A DNA stretch of 59,338 bases from Leucogyrophana mollusca (GCA_021014945.1 MU266504.1:1-59338); one strand, 5' to 3'. Shown: positions 22,510 through 34,188, counted from the stretch's first letter. The notes: a model not told the origin generated them from the letters alone. Program-made: numbers and translations.

Positions 22510-23730
22510 TCAGTCCCTCCTCGCTCCCGCAGCAGCCCCTCCAGCAGGCTGCTGAGGCGCAATTGTGCCACCAGCCCACCTTCCAGTGAGCTCGCGGGCT
22601 TTTGCCCAGACATTGATCAGCATGGGTGGGTTCCCAGGTCTGTTGACTAGTCCGCTAATGCGCGCGTCTGCCAAGGCAATGGCGTCACGAGTGAACGCCG
22701 ACTGGTAGTAGCGCTGGCGGAGGAAGTGGCCGTACACGAGGGGCGATAGCAGGGAATTGCGGAAGGTGACGGCGCCGAGGAGGACACGGACAAAGATCAG
22801 CAACTCAGTGAAGGCAACGAGACGCATCGCGGGGTCATAGTTGGCTGAGAACGTGTGGTCCCATAAGTTGGGCTGCTATAGCCTTCTAGAAGTACCCCAG
22901 ACGCACCTTTCACCCAACCTTGAAGGCGCTTGGCAAGGGGGTGCGGTTGAGGTGGGCCACCAGCAGCTGCGGGAGCCGCAGGAGGGAGGAACTGGGGCAT
23001 CAAAGTAGTCCGGGTGAATGTCAATGCATGGAACAGAGAGAAGATCGTGTATGGGAGCAATGCAACTGGAAAACAGTACGTCAATGACATACACGCCAGG
23101 TGAGCGTAAGGAACCAAGCGCACTGGCAACAGGCTTTGAAGTCCACCAGAAGAAAGCGAGCAGGAAATATTGGACGTTCTGTGGACAGGATGAGGATCTC
23201 TGATGCATCCGCAAACGCGATAGACATACCTCATCCAGTAGCGCTCGCCTGACAAATTCCAGAGTCGGCTGAGGCGTCTATTACCAGAAATTTGAGACAC
23301 TGAGAGCTTTACGTCACCCTAAACACTCACCCCCAGAGACTTGCTGCAAACACGCATCAAACACGAGTGAGAACTGGGGTCTGGAGAAGGCATGCAGATC
23401 ATACTCACTGGCACACGATGGCATAGCTGAGCAGCGCCCCGAAGAAGCTCGCTACAGTCCGAGTCAGTACCTGTGGAGCACAAATGACTCGGTAGTGGGC
23501 TGAGGGTACCTTTGTACCACCACGTAGAAATCGTCTTGAAAGTAACCCAAGCTATGAAGTATCGCAGGGCAGCAGTAAGGAGGATAAAGTGCCCGCCGGC
23601 CCACAAATAATGCTGCACACAGCAGGTTCCGCAGGCAAGACGCGCGAGCAAGTGGACGAAGGGGCAAGATTGTCAGCTCTGTAGCCTCTGGAATTCATTG
23701 TAGAAATAAGTTTACCTGCGAGGTCGCCAT
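22510..23730 (-). CDS. Pom33 / TMEM33 / Tts1 family membrane nucleoporin-like protein
   Basis: Family members sit in the ER and nuclear envelope, shape tubules and help nuclear pore distribution. The start at 23730 gives a five-codon first exon (MATSQ). Later exons give GGHFILLTAALRYFIAWVTF, STWWYK joined to ASFFGALLSYAIVCQ, RLWNLSGERYW, NVQYFLLAFFWWTSKPV, LLPYTIFSLFHALTFTRTTL, a Pro/Ala-rich loop with PPQPHPLAKRLQGWVK, then MRLVAFTELLIFVRVLLGAV and LLSPLVYGHFLRQRYYQSAF, a pattern typical of TMEM33 proteins. An Ala/Gly-rich tail ends at 22510. At least six introns. Four membrane segments are visible. Confidence 0.82.
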
Positions 23731-24003
23731 TGTAGTTCGTAGAGTTGATTGATCAAGGACGAAGAAATCAAAAGGTGGAATTTTTGAGCCAGAAGCTGTT
23801 GGTGCGCAAGGAGGGGTGACGGAAGCAGGCGTGTTGGCTTTAGGGCAGGCACGCCCGCAACGTGTGGGCGCTTATAGGCGTTCGAACTTGAGCACCGTCT
23901 CCTCGAGGCGGCCACTCGTGAGTCGAATCATGGCACAAGGTTTAAGGTGTTGAACGACCGTGAAATGTAAGAAAACGGTAGATACAGTCTTTTCAGCATC
24001 CCA

Positions 24004-25984
24004 TTATCCGCTCCACTGCTGTCCCGATGCCTTCGCACTCTTTCTATCACGCCCCTTTCTGTACATTTCCTTGTCCACCGCCTTCTTCCCAAGCGTCTCG
24101 ACTCGCCGCTCCTTCCCCTTTCTCCGCGTCTGATTCCGCCGTGATCCTTCCTCATCTCCGGCAGCCTCATCAACTTCCTCGCCACTCTCTGCACCCCCAC
24201 CCAGCGGCATGTCTTCCCATTCCTCATCCTCTGCATCATCATCCCGTCTTCGCTTCTTACCAGTAGGACCCTTGCCACCTCCGATGTTAACATTTACCCG
24301 TGGAGGAACTGCAAAACCAAACGCCTTGCCGACTTTTGCCAGGTCGAGCGCGTTGATGTCAAATATCTTTTTCAGCGAGTACGATGCGTATGATTGAAGA
24401 TACGATCGGAAACCATCGCGTGCTGATTGATGCAAGAAGTAGTTCTTTTGCAACAATTTTTCCAGCTACCAGACCAGACGAAAAGTTGATAAGAGTGTGT
24501 GCGTCGGGAAGACAGAGAGGGTATTACCTGACTCTGGACATTGGCAACTCGATCTGCCGGGAACGTATACTCATTGAGTGGAACTTTCGCATCCTTGAGA
24601 TACCTCAAGAATCCCAGCTCGCTCTCCAGCAAAAAGAGAAGACTCTTTCCTACTTTTCCAGCACGCGCAGTCCGTCCGACGCGATGAATATAATCACGTG
24701 GGTCGTCCGGTGGATCGAATTGCACAATCCAGTCAACGCGAGGTATGTCGAGCCCTCGTGCGGCAACATCTGTGCAAAGGAGGATACCAGACTCGGCGTT
24801 GATAAACTCGAAAAAGGTATTAGTGCGCTTTTGTTGTTTTTGTTTGCCCTGTCAGGTGCAATGTCAATACTGAGCGGGTAAAGTCGAGGGCGTGAACATA
24901 CATGCAGATCCAGTACGGGTACATCGATATAATTTAGCAGCTCTCCGTGGTACTTGACTGAGTTACAACTCGAAAAGAATACAATCACTTTCTTCTTCAG
25001 ATTCTTCTTCAGGAAGGTGAAAAGAAGGAGGAATCTACGGTCGGAGGGACAAACAACGTAGCCTTGAGATAGTGTGGAAACGGTGCTGGTTGCTTCTTCC
25101 TTGTCGACGTCGATATGTAGAGGACCTGGCCTTAGGGATATTCGTGCAAGGTCTTGAACTTTTGTAGTTTGTGTTGCCGAGAACAACATTGATTGACGAT
25201 TATCTGGTGGGACCTTAGTAAAGGCACACGAGGGACACATCTAGCATCAAACCGCACCATTCGGCAATATGGATATTATTTTCTTCATCTCTTCCTCGAA
25301 TCCAATCTCCAATATCCGGTCGGCCTCGTCGATGACAAGAGCTTTCAGATTCCGAAAAACGAAGCCTTTTGTGTTCTGAGCTAGGGGTTAGTAACCTCCT
25401 CTCATGCTGGATCCTGGCGAACGTACCTCGAGGTGATCGAGTAGCCGCCCTGGTGTCGCAACGATTAGATTCACTCCCTTCTCTAGTTTTTCAGCCTCTG
25501 CTCTCCGGTTGGCGCCACCAATAACAATCCCATATGTCTGTGAATGGTGGGCCATCAGATCCTTTGCAACGCCGAAGATCTGTAGAGCAAGCTCCCGTGT
25601 TGGCGAAACGATGATAATTCCCGTTCCTTCCGACAAGTAAGATATGAGTACCGGGGCCGTGGGTGCAGATTCCGCAGAGAAAATATGCAATACGAATGAC
25701 ACACCGTTTCTTGGCTTGAATTTCATCCGATGCAGCAGCTCGACTGCTGGCACTAAGAACGCAAGTGTCTTCCCGGAACCTGTTCGTGCTGCACCGAGGA
25801 CATCTTTGCCCGCAAGCAAAGGGGGGATAGCTTTGGCCTGAACAGGTGTCATAGTACTGAAGCCCATGTCTGCGAGAGCTCTATTTGTGGGCTCTGAGAG
25901 CTCCAGGGAGGAAAATGGCTCGCGTCCGGCGACATCTTGCTGAGGTACCGCAGAGGGCACCGTGCTATTGGGCTCCGTTGTCAT
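24004..25984 (-). CDS. HAS1: DEAD-box RNA helicase Has1 (DDX18)
   Basis: Nucleolar ATP-dependent RNA helicase for 40S and 60S ribosome assembly. Short N-terminal region, then Q-motif surroundings ([19 protein letters not shown]), motif [31 protein letters not shown], then DEAD in [20 protein letters not shown] in [48 protein letters not shown] and motif [12 protein letters not shown]. The C-terminal region has the Has1-type [20 protein letters not shown] and [19 protein letters not shown], followed by a basic/acidic tail. Several 45-70 nt introns; exon joins keep frame (ILPND-NRQS across one). The N-terminus is shorter than in yeast Has1. It is divergent from PTH2 with a 214-nt shared promoter. 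Confidence 0.93.
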
Positions 25985-26198
25985 TTAATGCACTTTCAAT
26001 GGTGCAAGCGAGCTTAGGGACAAGTTTGAGAGAGTTTATGACCTGAAGGCGATTGGCTGGGATCGAAGATCGAAAAAGTCTTCGCTGTCGAGCTCATCGG
26101 TACTTTCCGAATACCGACAGCACTTGAAGCTACTCAAATCCATGTCTTCAGCAGGTGTGTCGTAGTACTCATTCATAGGCCTCTGTGTTTTCTAACAA
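25985..26198. promoter_or_regulatory. Bidirectional promoter HAS1 / PTH2
   Basis: Only 214 nt separate the two start codons, which point away from each other, so both core promoters must lie here. No clear TATA box is seen. Confidence 0.55.
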
Positions 26199-27162
26199 AT
26201 GCGACTAGCCCTATACCATACTCTCGTAGCAGGAGCGTCCCTTGGACTGGGATTCTACCTCGGATCACGTTTTGCAGCACCTCAAACGCCCTTTGCCCCC
26301 AACTCAGGCTCAGTACCAGAATCGACGAAGGAGCCAGTCCAACCCGAGCCGGTTGAGGAAGATGATGAAGACGAGGACATCGCGGATGGAGATCTTAATG
26401 CCGTGCAAGCCCGTATGATGCAACAGTGCAAGCTCGTAGGACCATCTACTTCGTCCAGCCGCTACGTTGGATTTGAAAGGAATAACCGTATTGCAGGTAC
26501 TCGTGGTGCGAACCGACTTGAAGATGACCTCGGGGAAAATAGCGGCACAGTAAGCACCATCTTTCCTCGATATCACCTGCAGTTCTTGCTTACTGTTTAA
26601 AGATGCGGGTGAGTTGCCTGTTCGCGATAATTTGAGATGTTAATGTTCGAGGTCTTTGGGCATTCTAGGCATGCGACTCTAGCTTGCTACAAAGCTCTCT
26701 CCAAATCGAACCCCAAGGTAAATCTTAGCTCGCGATCCCCTGCACCGAGGCTAATATGAAACTTAGCTTGTACAACATTGGGAACGAACCGGGTTAGTGC
26801 ACATGTAGCAATTCACTTGCCTAGGGTTTTCATGTTGAGCGGTGCACAGACAAGCAAAAATTGCGCTGAAAGCGCCATCGGAAGACGAACTTCTTGAACT
26901 CGAGGCCATAGCAAAGAGTCTTAACCTCTGCGCTCGGTCGATTCTGGACGCGTAAGGTCACCATTTCTCATCATCAACTTCCTTCTTACTTTCCCCTCGA
27001 AGTGGACGTACTCAGATTGAGGCAGGCTCAAGAACCGTGCTTGGCATAGGGCCTGGTGAGCATGACTGTTCTGATGGTCTCTGATGTCTGAAAAATGACA
27101 CTTTCGTTTCAGCACCTGTGGAGCTAATCAACCAGGTTACGGGCCATTTACGCCTGTTGTGA
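26199..27162 (+). CDS. PTH2: Peptidyl-tRNA hydrolase 2
   Basis: Releases peptides from peptidyl-tRNA; the fungal and animal enzyme is often tethered to a membrane such as the mitochondrial outer membrane. The N-terminus has a hydrophobic anchor (YHTLVAGASLGLGFYLGSRF), then a Pro-rich and acidic linker (EEDDEDEDIADGD). The domain reads CKL then VLVVRTDLKMTSGKIAAQ, a micro-exon giving Gln-Cys-Gly, HATLACYKALSKSNPK, LVQHWERTG, QAKIALKAPSEDELLELEAI, LNLCARSILDA, GRTQIEAGSRTVLGIGPAP and LINQVTGHLRLL-stop at 27162. Catalytic Lys of GKIAAQ and the DAGRTQ block are present. Eight exons. Paralogue at 2277-3194. Confidence 0.9.
26603..26608 (+). other. 6-nt micro-exon of PTH2
   Basis: ATGCGG sits between an acceptor (TTTAAAG) and a donor (GTGAGT). 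Spliced in phase it gives CAA TGC GGG CAT, Gln-Cys-Gly-His. The paralogue at 2830-2835 has a micro-exon of the same length at the same codon position. Confidence 0.75.
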
Positions 27163-27349
27163 CCTCTATGACTAGTTCACCATTGCATTATTTGTGGCAT
27201 CCGTGTCATAGCACACAACACCAGCGAGCTGTCATGAACGATGCATTTGTCTAGTAATAATCTGTGCATGATGTTACAACCTCTAACGGTATGTGTCTAG
27301 GATGTGAGAAGTCTAGTATTTTCGAGCTCTTGAGCTGCTTTCCCGAGAT

Positions 27350-27940
27350 TCAAGCCAGCCCTGCCCGACTGGGCCCGCTCGTGCCCTCTCCGCCGTTGCC
27401 ACCGTTGTCTGTTGCACCCGTGCTGTCAGCCACTGTAAATGCGAGGTAGGGCAACATGCTTACCAGAGAAAAGGTCGATCAACCCATCGCTACTGACCGA
27501 TCCACCCGGTGCCCCACCTCCTACACCACTGTAAGCGTCCCCCGCAGGACCGCTGCTCACTTTTGCCGATGTACCATGTCCACCTTTCACCCCGCCCTGT
27601 GAGGCACCGGAAGTAGCAAGGCCGCCAGCCCCGCCGTTGCCTATACAAATGCCACGGTAGTTAGTGCTGAGGCTCCCATCATAAAGGCGATATACTAACC
27701 AGAGCCCATGGCGATGATGTTTCCGAGGCAACCCAAGTCACGAAGTCTGAGCAGCGAGCCTCCCTCAGTACAGTCAGGATTGGGAGGTTTTGATACTGAG
27801 CCTCCCGGTGCTTGACCACCTGCACCCGTGAATGCGCTACCTCGGTCGTTGCGTGCTGCCATGCTGTGGGTCGGGAGTGCAGCCACATTTGCGTTGAGGG
27901 CAGCGATGACAAGAGCAAGGACGACAGTGGAAGGGTACAT
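27350..27940 (-). CDS. Small secreted glycine-rich protein
   Basis: Start at 27940 gives a signal peptide (MYPSTVVLALVIAALNANVA) with likely cleavage near ALPTHS. The mature part is low in complexity and rich in Gly, Ser and Ala. A motif of the type GxGGxAPGGSVS occurs twice (GAGGQAPGGSVSK and GVGGGAPGGSVSS), and GNGGAGGLATSGASQGG lies between them. Only two cysteines are clear (DCTEGG and LGCLG). Two introns; the last exon gives ADSTGATDNGGNGGEGTSG and ends at 27350. It is a candidate small secreted or cell-wall protein of unknown function. Confidence 0.7.
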
Positions 27941-28306
27941 GGCGATGGCGTTTTGATGAGGTAGTGAGTAGAGTAATGTGGTTTCCGGTGAAGAGACGAC
28001 TTGAGGAATCCTTGGGACGGAGGGGGTATTTATCAGTTTTATGCCTTCAGGTGGCTGACAGTGCCAAACAAGGTTGGCTGACGGACGCGACACGATCACG
28101 TGCACTGACTTTCTGACCTAGAAAGGGAATTTATTTGTATGGCTTGTCATTGGGTGTTGGAGCGAAAGTGAAACAGTCGGAGCCCTTGGATCTCGCCCTC
28201 ATGAATGAACAAATTCTTGTGTGGAACCCCTTTGTAAATCTTGCCATATAATCCATTTTACTACCCAAACTCACAACGGACTAACTTTCCTACTCATTAC
28301 ACTTGC
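27941..28306. promoter_or_regulatory. Divergent promoter region
   Basis: This 366-nt spacer lies between the starts of the secreted protein gene and the Mpv17-family gene. A CACGTG-containing stretch (GATCACGTGCAC) is present near 28094. No gene. Confidence 0.4.
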
Positions 28307-29260
28307 ATGGCCAGTCTCACTATCGCCCGTGCTTATCAGCGTTTCTTTGACACTCACCCAAACTGCACACTCGCCCTCACAGGAGGCACTCTAAATGCCT
28401 TGGGTGACGTTGTTGCGCAACTTTCGCAGAATATAGTAAGATAGCCCATAACTACTGCCGCTCTCCATGTTCTCAATTGTGATTTTAATCCTTACAGCTT
28501 GTGAAAGAGCATGACCGTCGACCTGGTTGGAACTCTGCACGGACGCTGCGTTTCTTTTGTTTCGGTTTGGGCTTAAGTAAGTGGTGAGTACTTGTGGATC
28601 GGAGTAAACCTTGAATCCTTTCTCTCCGAGGCCCCCTGCTTGGTCGCTGGAATCTATTCCTAGAACATCGTTTTCCCCTTCGGATGCGTAGAGCTCGAGA
28701 AAAAGTCAGCTTCGCCGCCCTTTCCAAACGTGTTGCAGCCGATCAGCTGTTTATGTGAGCTCCCATATGTCTGCGTTATGGCTCAGCAAGTTGGCTCATG
28801 TTATCTCATAGGGCGCCTTTGGGTGTATGTCTCAGTTTGTTTTATCCGTTGGTTTCCCCCCTTAGTTACTTCCGCCAGCTCGTGATCTTTGTTGGATCAA
28901 TGGGTATAATGGAGGGCAGAGGCTCGGGGCAGATACGCCAGAAGTATGCTGACATGTACAAACCAGCGCTCCTCACCAACTGGCAGGTGTGGCCTTTGGC
29001 GCAAGTAAGTTCCAAGGCAAATTCTTGGTACTCTTGCTGACTCGTCGGCCCCATAGCTTATCAACTTTCGGTATATGCCTCTCCCCTATAGAATTCCCTT
29101 TCAGTCTGCATGTGGTGTATTTTGGACGCTGTATCTTTCCATTCTGAACGCCAAGTACGTTTCGCGATCCTCTCGCCATCTGGTTCATGCGCTTACACCT
29201 ACTCGTAGAGAGGACGAAAGGCAAGATCGAGAAGACGCGCTGCGTCGGACAATTCAATAG
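28307..29260 (+). CDS. Mpv17/PMP22 family membrane protein
   Basis: Four-helix protein of the mitochondrial inner or peroxisomal membrane (yeast relative Sym1). Start MASLTIARAYQRFFDTHPNC, then LALTGGTLNALGDVVAQLSQ, which is the family's N-terminal block, then RPGWNSARTLRFFCFGLGLS, SPLLGRWNLFLEHRFPLR, VAADQLFMAPLG, FVGSMGIMEGR, KPALLTNWQVWPLAQ and LINFRYMPLPYRIPFQSACG followed by FWTLYLSILN. This last block (QxxNFxxxPxxxR) is the family signature. Five or six short introns, and the stop is at 29258-29260. Which Mpv17 subfamily it belongs to is not settled. Confidence 0.88.
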
Positions 29261-29472
29261 ACGGGCTTCAACTAGATGTCGCTCCATCTATCGGTATAAT
29301 AATTTCCTAATCTACTTCACCAGCTTTACTGTTTCGTGTAGCTTCTAGTTTGTCTCTTTACCATTCTCTACTTTCTCTTACTCAGAAGTACTACTCCTTC
29401 TGCTTTTGTGCTTCACAAATATAAAGAAAGCGCATCTCATTTTTACGGTGGGGCATGAAACATGGGGAGTAA

Positions 29473-32466
29473 TCACGTTGAACCGTATTTTGGTTTGAAG
29501 AATGCCGGAGGAAGCTTCGAAAGCACGTCGACGAGAGGACGCTCCACCACAACAAGCTCTGCGGGACCCAAAAAGTCGAGAGCAAGTATGGGACGAAAGT
29601 GGGTGATCATCCGCACGTTTCTCCCCTCGGGTGAGCTGCTTTGCAGAGAGACACCCGGAGCCAATTGTGCGTCTGCTTTCTTCGCCTCCGATTTTCGACG
29701 TCTCTTTGATCTCTGCCCGCTGTGACCTTCGCCGAGTTTAAGCTTGCACAGCCAGGTAGAGCCCCAAAAGATCATTTCTTTTACCGATTTGGGGTTCTTT
29801 GGTGGTTGTTTCGCGTCGCGCGGCTCGAACGCGACACCAATGACCGGGTCAGATGTGGTCCTCAATTGAACCGGAAGTGTTGAGGTTAGATTCTGGGCCC
29901 ATGCTGGAACTTCGCTTTGCTCGACGTCGAAGACATGCAGTGAATTATTGGGGAGAGCCGTGAGGAGTATTTGCGGGCTCTCAGGCAGGAATACGAGTAT
30001 GCTCGCTGGCAAAGGTAGCGAAGGGAGTGTAGTATGATACTAAATCATACGCCGTGAGTACACTTATATTGTGGACATAGGAAATCACACACCTGAATTG
30101 AGTCGAGGTTGAATATAAATGTCCGACATAGGCCATCTGACGATGCAAGCCACTGGCCATCAGGGCTCACCGCCATTTTTGTCACGGTCGTCACTGCTCC
30201 GCTCACAACCAGATCCTCTTCAGTGTCAGAGTCCTCTTCAGGGGATACGTTCTTGTGGACCCCTCGCACTATCCTTCCTCCAGCGGTCGGGCCCGGCTTC
30301 CGATGGTGATCGAAACGGCGTAATACAGTGGGTTCTTCGGCGGTGAGGTCGATCACGACGATGTACGCAGACATCGCAGTAGCCACGACGAGCTTCGATG
30401 AGTCAGGTGTGAATGCAAAGGCACTTCCACCCGTTGACACAGGTGTTTTGGAGCTCTCGGAGGGAAGCTGTGCTTGCAGTACGGAAGCAAGGGCCCGTAC
30501 TCGTCTGGGTTTCGTGTTCCCTTCCGGCTGGATGATATAATGATAATTGTCATCGAGCGGAGTGGAAAGGAGATGCGAAGAACGTACAGTGGTTACTAGT
30601 TCGAACAGTTTCGTCTCGTACAGGTCCGATGCAACAAGCCATTTGCCATCGTCTGATAAGGCGCAAGCAACGAGGTTTGTGCGCACGCTCAACTCCATAT
30701 CCAACACGTTCTCCCACCCTATTCTGGTCTCGGGGTTATTCGAGGCGTCCATGCCGTCCATAATCACGTCGGCACTCGGGATGTCCAGAACCCGCCATAC
30801 ATTTATGCCCGTCTCGTGCATGGACGCAACGAGTCGTGCCTTGCGAGCGACGCACATCGTAGACGTGTACGCGATGCGCTTATGATATGAGTCTTCGAAC
30901 GTACATACCCCGCTCGGTCCTAGCGGGTTGACAACGTTCGGCGCGACGTTAGATGTAGTCATGCTCGCAGGCAGTGCAGGAGTCAGCACGACGGACATGT
31001 CGAGTCCGCCTGATGCGAGGATTGGTGCGACGAAAGTGGAACCCGGGTTAGGCTTACGCTTATGTGCGTGAGGGAGAGGAGAGTACGGAGGCCATATGGC
31101 GAGAGAACGGACGTCATGGGAGTGCAAGCGCCTGGCATTCGATTGTATCCAGCTACCGGAAGCGGTACCTAGCGGAGATGTTGAGGTAAGTGGTGCTGGT
31201 GGGACGTAGGTGAACTGCACTATTTTTTGGTCGACACCGGAGGTGTAAATAGTTGTGCCTTCCTAACGAGGGGTTAACCGGTGAGGGCTTGAAAACACAG
31301 CACGACATAGCGTGAGACTCACGGGCCCGACAGTCAGACAAAGAACATCGGCACCGTGAGCAGAGAAGCTCTGAAGCTGTGTGCATGTTGTTGAGTCCCA
31401 AAACTTGACCGTTCCGAGGGAATCGCCGGATATTATGGTGCCGTCGCTGGGTTCACGAGGTGAGAATGCGATGTAGAGCAACGAACTCAAAAACCTGTGC
31501 TCACGCAAGTACTCCAACGGTCCAAACAAGTGTCCGTTCGCCCCTCACCTTGTCCGTCCCCATTCTATCCACCACTCTCCCTGTAACTACATCCCATTTC
31601 CGCAAGCTGCTATCTGAGCCCCCAGTGACAAGCCACGAGTCACTCCAATCGTCTTCCTCGTCCTCGTCGCTGTCCTCGTCGCTGTCACCTCCCGCGCCGC
31701 CCTTTCTGGAATGGTCTCCGTTTTGTGCTTTTGGTTGTCGAGGCACAGGTGGTCCCCATGCTATACTGAGAAGCCGGCTTTTGATGCGGTCGAATCGCCG
31801 GTGGTGCGAAAGGGTGTCGGCAACCAGGGAAAGTAGACGTACTGAGCCGTCTTCACAACCTAGTGCAAGGAGTGTTGAAGCTGGGTTGGCTGCGATGCTC
31901 CAGATGGCTCCGGCTTGGGAGCCAATGGTTCGCTGTGTGTATAATTCAGTCGAACGATCGGTTGGTGAGATTATTTGGATAGGCACGTACGCGGACACAC
32001 CCTCGAAGTATATCCCATTCGATAAGTTCACTTCCACCACCTGAGCTAAACAGGCGGAGATCAGAGCAGGAAGGGATGCTGTCCGATGCGAGTGTATCTG
32101 GATATCGCAGAGTGAATGCCAGAGAGTCCACCTTTGATGGACAAGGTCCGGATAGAGTCTGACATAGGTTATTGGCATCTGCTGGGTTGGATCATTTGGG
32201 GGACTCACCTTGCGTACTTGCCATGCTTGTGATGCCTGGACTTGGCCTTCCTCTCCCGTCCACTCGCATAGCTCTATGTTTCCATTGGCGCGACCAACCC
32301 CGAGGGTACCAAACTTTTCGGCTCTCTGTCGCTCGCGTTCTTGGCTGGGTTTCTTTCCTTTTAGTGAAGGTAAAGGCAAAGGGGGGAATGCGAGTGCTGT
32401 GATGGGTGAAGGCGTGAAATCGACGAATCTGCAACGGTGAACTGCGACCGGAGAAACGTTGTCCAT
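29473..32466 (-). CDS. UTP4: UTP4, small-subunit processome WD40 protein
   Basis: Component of the t-UTP/UtpA complex that binds nascent pre-rRNA in the nucleolus (human Cirhin). The start at 32466 gives MDNVSPVAVHRCRFVDFTPS; an apparent extension to 32499 begins with GTG and is rejected. WD-like repeats include LFSSGGGSELIEWDI, IWSIAANPASTLLALGCEDG, SWLVTGGSDSSLRKWDV, the family-typical GRVVDRMGTDKVRGERTLVW, DGTIISGDSLGTVKFWDS, LASGGLDMSVVL and FAFTPDSSKLVVAT. An acidic DSDEDSDEDEEDDW insert lies in a loop. The C-terminus (PILALDFLGPAELVVVERPL, then PPAFFKPKYGST) closely fits Utp4 and ends at 29473. Several introns. It is convergent with the Mpv17-family gene and divergent from TIM10. Confidence 0.92.
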
Positions 32467-32700
32467 CGTTCTAACAGTCCCCCGTAAGCTATTTGGCACG
32501 TTTCAGGCCGTTATTCGCGATAGATCGCAAGCATAAGCCTGACTTGCACTGGGCTTCAGACTTTTTTCACGATTGCCTTTTCCGATCGAGCCGCCTCCTT
32601 GCAAGAAGCTCACGGTTCTTTAAGTTAGACGCGCTTGGTTCCTGCCTTTCACTGTGTCTAGCCCGACTTTTGCTTCCCCCTCCTCTTCAACAATCCGAAA
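32467..32700. promoter_or_regulatory. Bidirectional promoter UTP4 / TIM10
   Basis: A 234-nt spacer between two divergent starts. The TIM10 side is pyrimidine-rich (CCCCCTCCTCTTC) just before its ATG. Confidence 0.5.
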
Positions 32701-33119
32701 ATGTCATTTCTCCGTGGTGGTTCCACTCCAGGCGGCGGCGTCAACCATGAGCGCATGGAAATGGCCATCAACGAGTTCGTCACGGTCTTCGCAAATTTCG
32801 CGCGTCGACCTCCTCACTAACACCTTGCTCATTTCTTTAGGATAGAAATGATCACTGACGTGTTCAATCGCATTGTCGGGTGGGCTGCTTGAAAGAGAAC
32901 TAATACTACATTGCCACTCACATTGGCTCGCACAGGTCATGTCACAGCAAATGCATTAGCACACGCTACGCTGAAGGCGACCTCAACAAGGGAGAGAGTG
33001 TCTGCATCGACCGATGTGTAGCAAAGTTTTTCGAGGTCAACAAGAAGGTTGGGGAGAAAATGCAGAATGCCGGGGCTAACGCTTCGCCTGCAACTGGCGC
33101 ATCCAGTTTCTCACTATGA
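32701..33119 (+). CDS. TIM10: Mitochondrial intermembrane-space chaperone Tim10
   Basis: Small Tim protein that with Tim9 escorts carrier proteins across the intermembrane space. Three exons: [20 protein letters not shown] plus MAINE, then [13 protein letters not shown], then a long exon with the twin CX3C motif CHSKC and CIDRC, separated by the short [16 protein letters not shown], then [15 protein letters not shown] and a Ser/Ala tail ending FSL-stop. About 90 residues, the normal size. The twin cysteines are oxidised by Mia40 during import. Confidence 0.93.
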
Positions 33120-33287
33120 GGTGATCAGAGACTCAGTTAACAGGTACGCTTGTCAGACACTTTCAAAGTCAGTCTGTCCTTACAGTTCTTGGCAGGATTG
33201 GATACAAATAAATCCCATTCGTGTGCATGCTCGACACCAAAAGACCCATCTAGACAACCCCAAGTACACGGACGATTATAAGTAGTG

Positions 33288-33706
33288 CTAGGCTTGGCCG
33301 GGGAAGCACTCAGCTAACGTCTTCGAGTGCTTATTCTGTGCATGTTCCTCTAATCTGCAGTTGCATGAATGTATATTATCAGCAAAGCTGACTTCACCAC
33401 TTTCCACCAAAGAAATCAGGTAGGATACACTTACGCTGGAGCACGCGTGGTGAGCAACTTCAAATGCGGTATGATCAGCATGAAGGAAGAGTACAGGCAT
33501 TTAGGCTCTCACGAAAGTTTGTCGACACGTCTGACAGACGATGTTCTTTGCTGCTTCGTTGACTTTCGTGCGGCTTGTTGGCCCTTTGCTGTCGCCCTTT
33601 GCAGCATTGCGTTCACGCTTCTGAGCAGCTTTGGCTCCCTGAAAGCCAGCGACATCTTGAGTTTAGTCATACACCAGAAAGATCGATAACCACTCACGTT
33701 ACCCAT
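33288..33706 (-). CDS. Small C2H2-type zinc-binding protein (4F5/ZNF706-like)
   Basis: Four exons encode about 75 residues: MGN, then GAKAAQKRERNAAKGDSKGP and TSRTKVNEAAKNIVCQTCRQ, then a short exon LLTTRAPA, then LEEHAQNKHSKTLAECFPG. The pattern is a basic SERF/4F5-type N-terminus and a single zinc finger with ligands CQTC and HAQNKH. This matches the conserved eukaryotic family of tiny zinc-finger proteins (ZNF706, plant At2g23090). Their role is poorly known; ZNF706 is linked to translation or transcription control. Stop at 33288-33290. Confidence 0.85.
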
Positions 33707-34188
33707 GATGCTCAGAGAAAGGCAGAGAGTTGATCAGAGAGCGTCAGAAGGAAAGAGGCAGGCGGCAGTCAAGAGCAGCAACGTTGGTTTGGCTTGGCCA
33801 CAGCCAGCAACAGAAAATATTTATTTGTGAGATATTTTGCCAGATAAGATTATATCTTGCTTATCTACCACTTGCACCCACAATCACCATTGCGCAATGA
33901 ATCTCCCTTGCGCATGACCGTGGTCTCGCCATTAATAATGCGGGATAGCGAATAGGACGAAGCCTTGGATATCTTTCCGGAAGTCAGGCGAGTTTTCCCT
34001 TGCCTTCGGTGCTGCGCAAACTGTTGCAGTATAACGACCACATGCTACTCCGTGCGAGGTTACGAGTCAGCTTCGGCGGACATTCGACACGGTATCATCC
34101 GAGTCATCGATATTCACTCGTACCCGATACATATACCCTGTATCGAATCAACCGAGCCATCTCCATTGGCCCCCTTTCCCGATCAACC
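33707..34188. other. Divergent promoter region
   Basis: This 482-nt spacer lies between the zinc-finger gene and threonine aldolase. AT-rich around 33820-33860; no gene recognised. Confidence 0.35.

Noticed and set aside
23840..23940. Possible tRNA gene (B-box-like GTTCGAAC and GAGTCGAATC words)
   Set aside because: No cloverleaf with acceptor stem and A-box could be formed by eye; the region is the promoter and leader upstream of the Pom33-like gene.
32467..32499. N-terminal extension of UTP4 to 32499
   Set aside because: The codon at the upstream end is GTG, not ATG. The Met at 32466 begins the conserved N-terminus.
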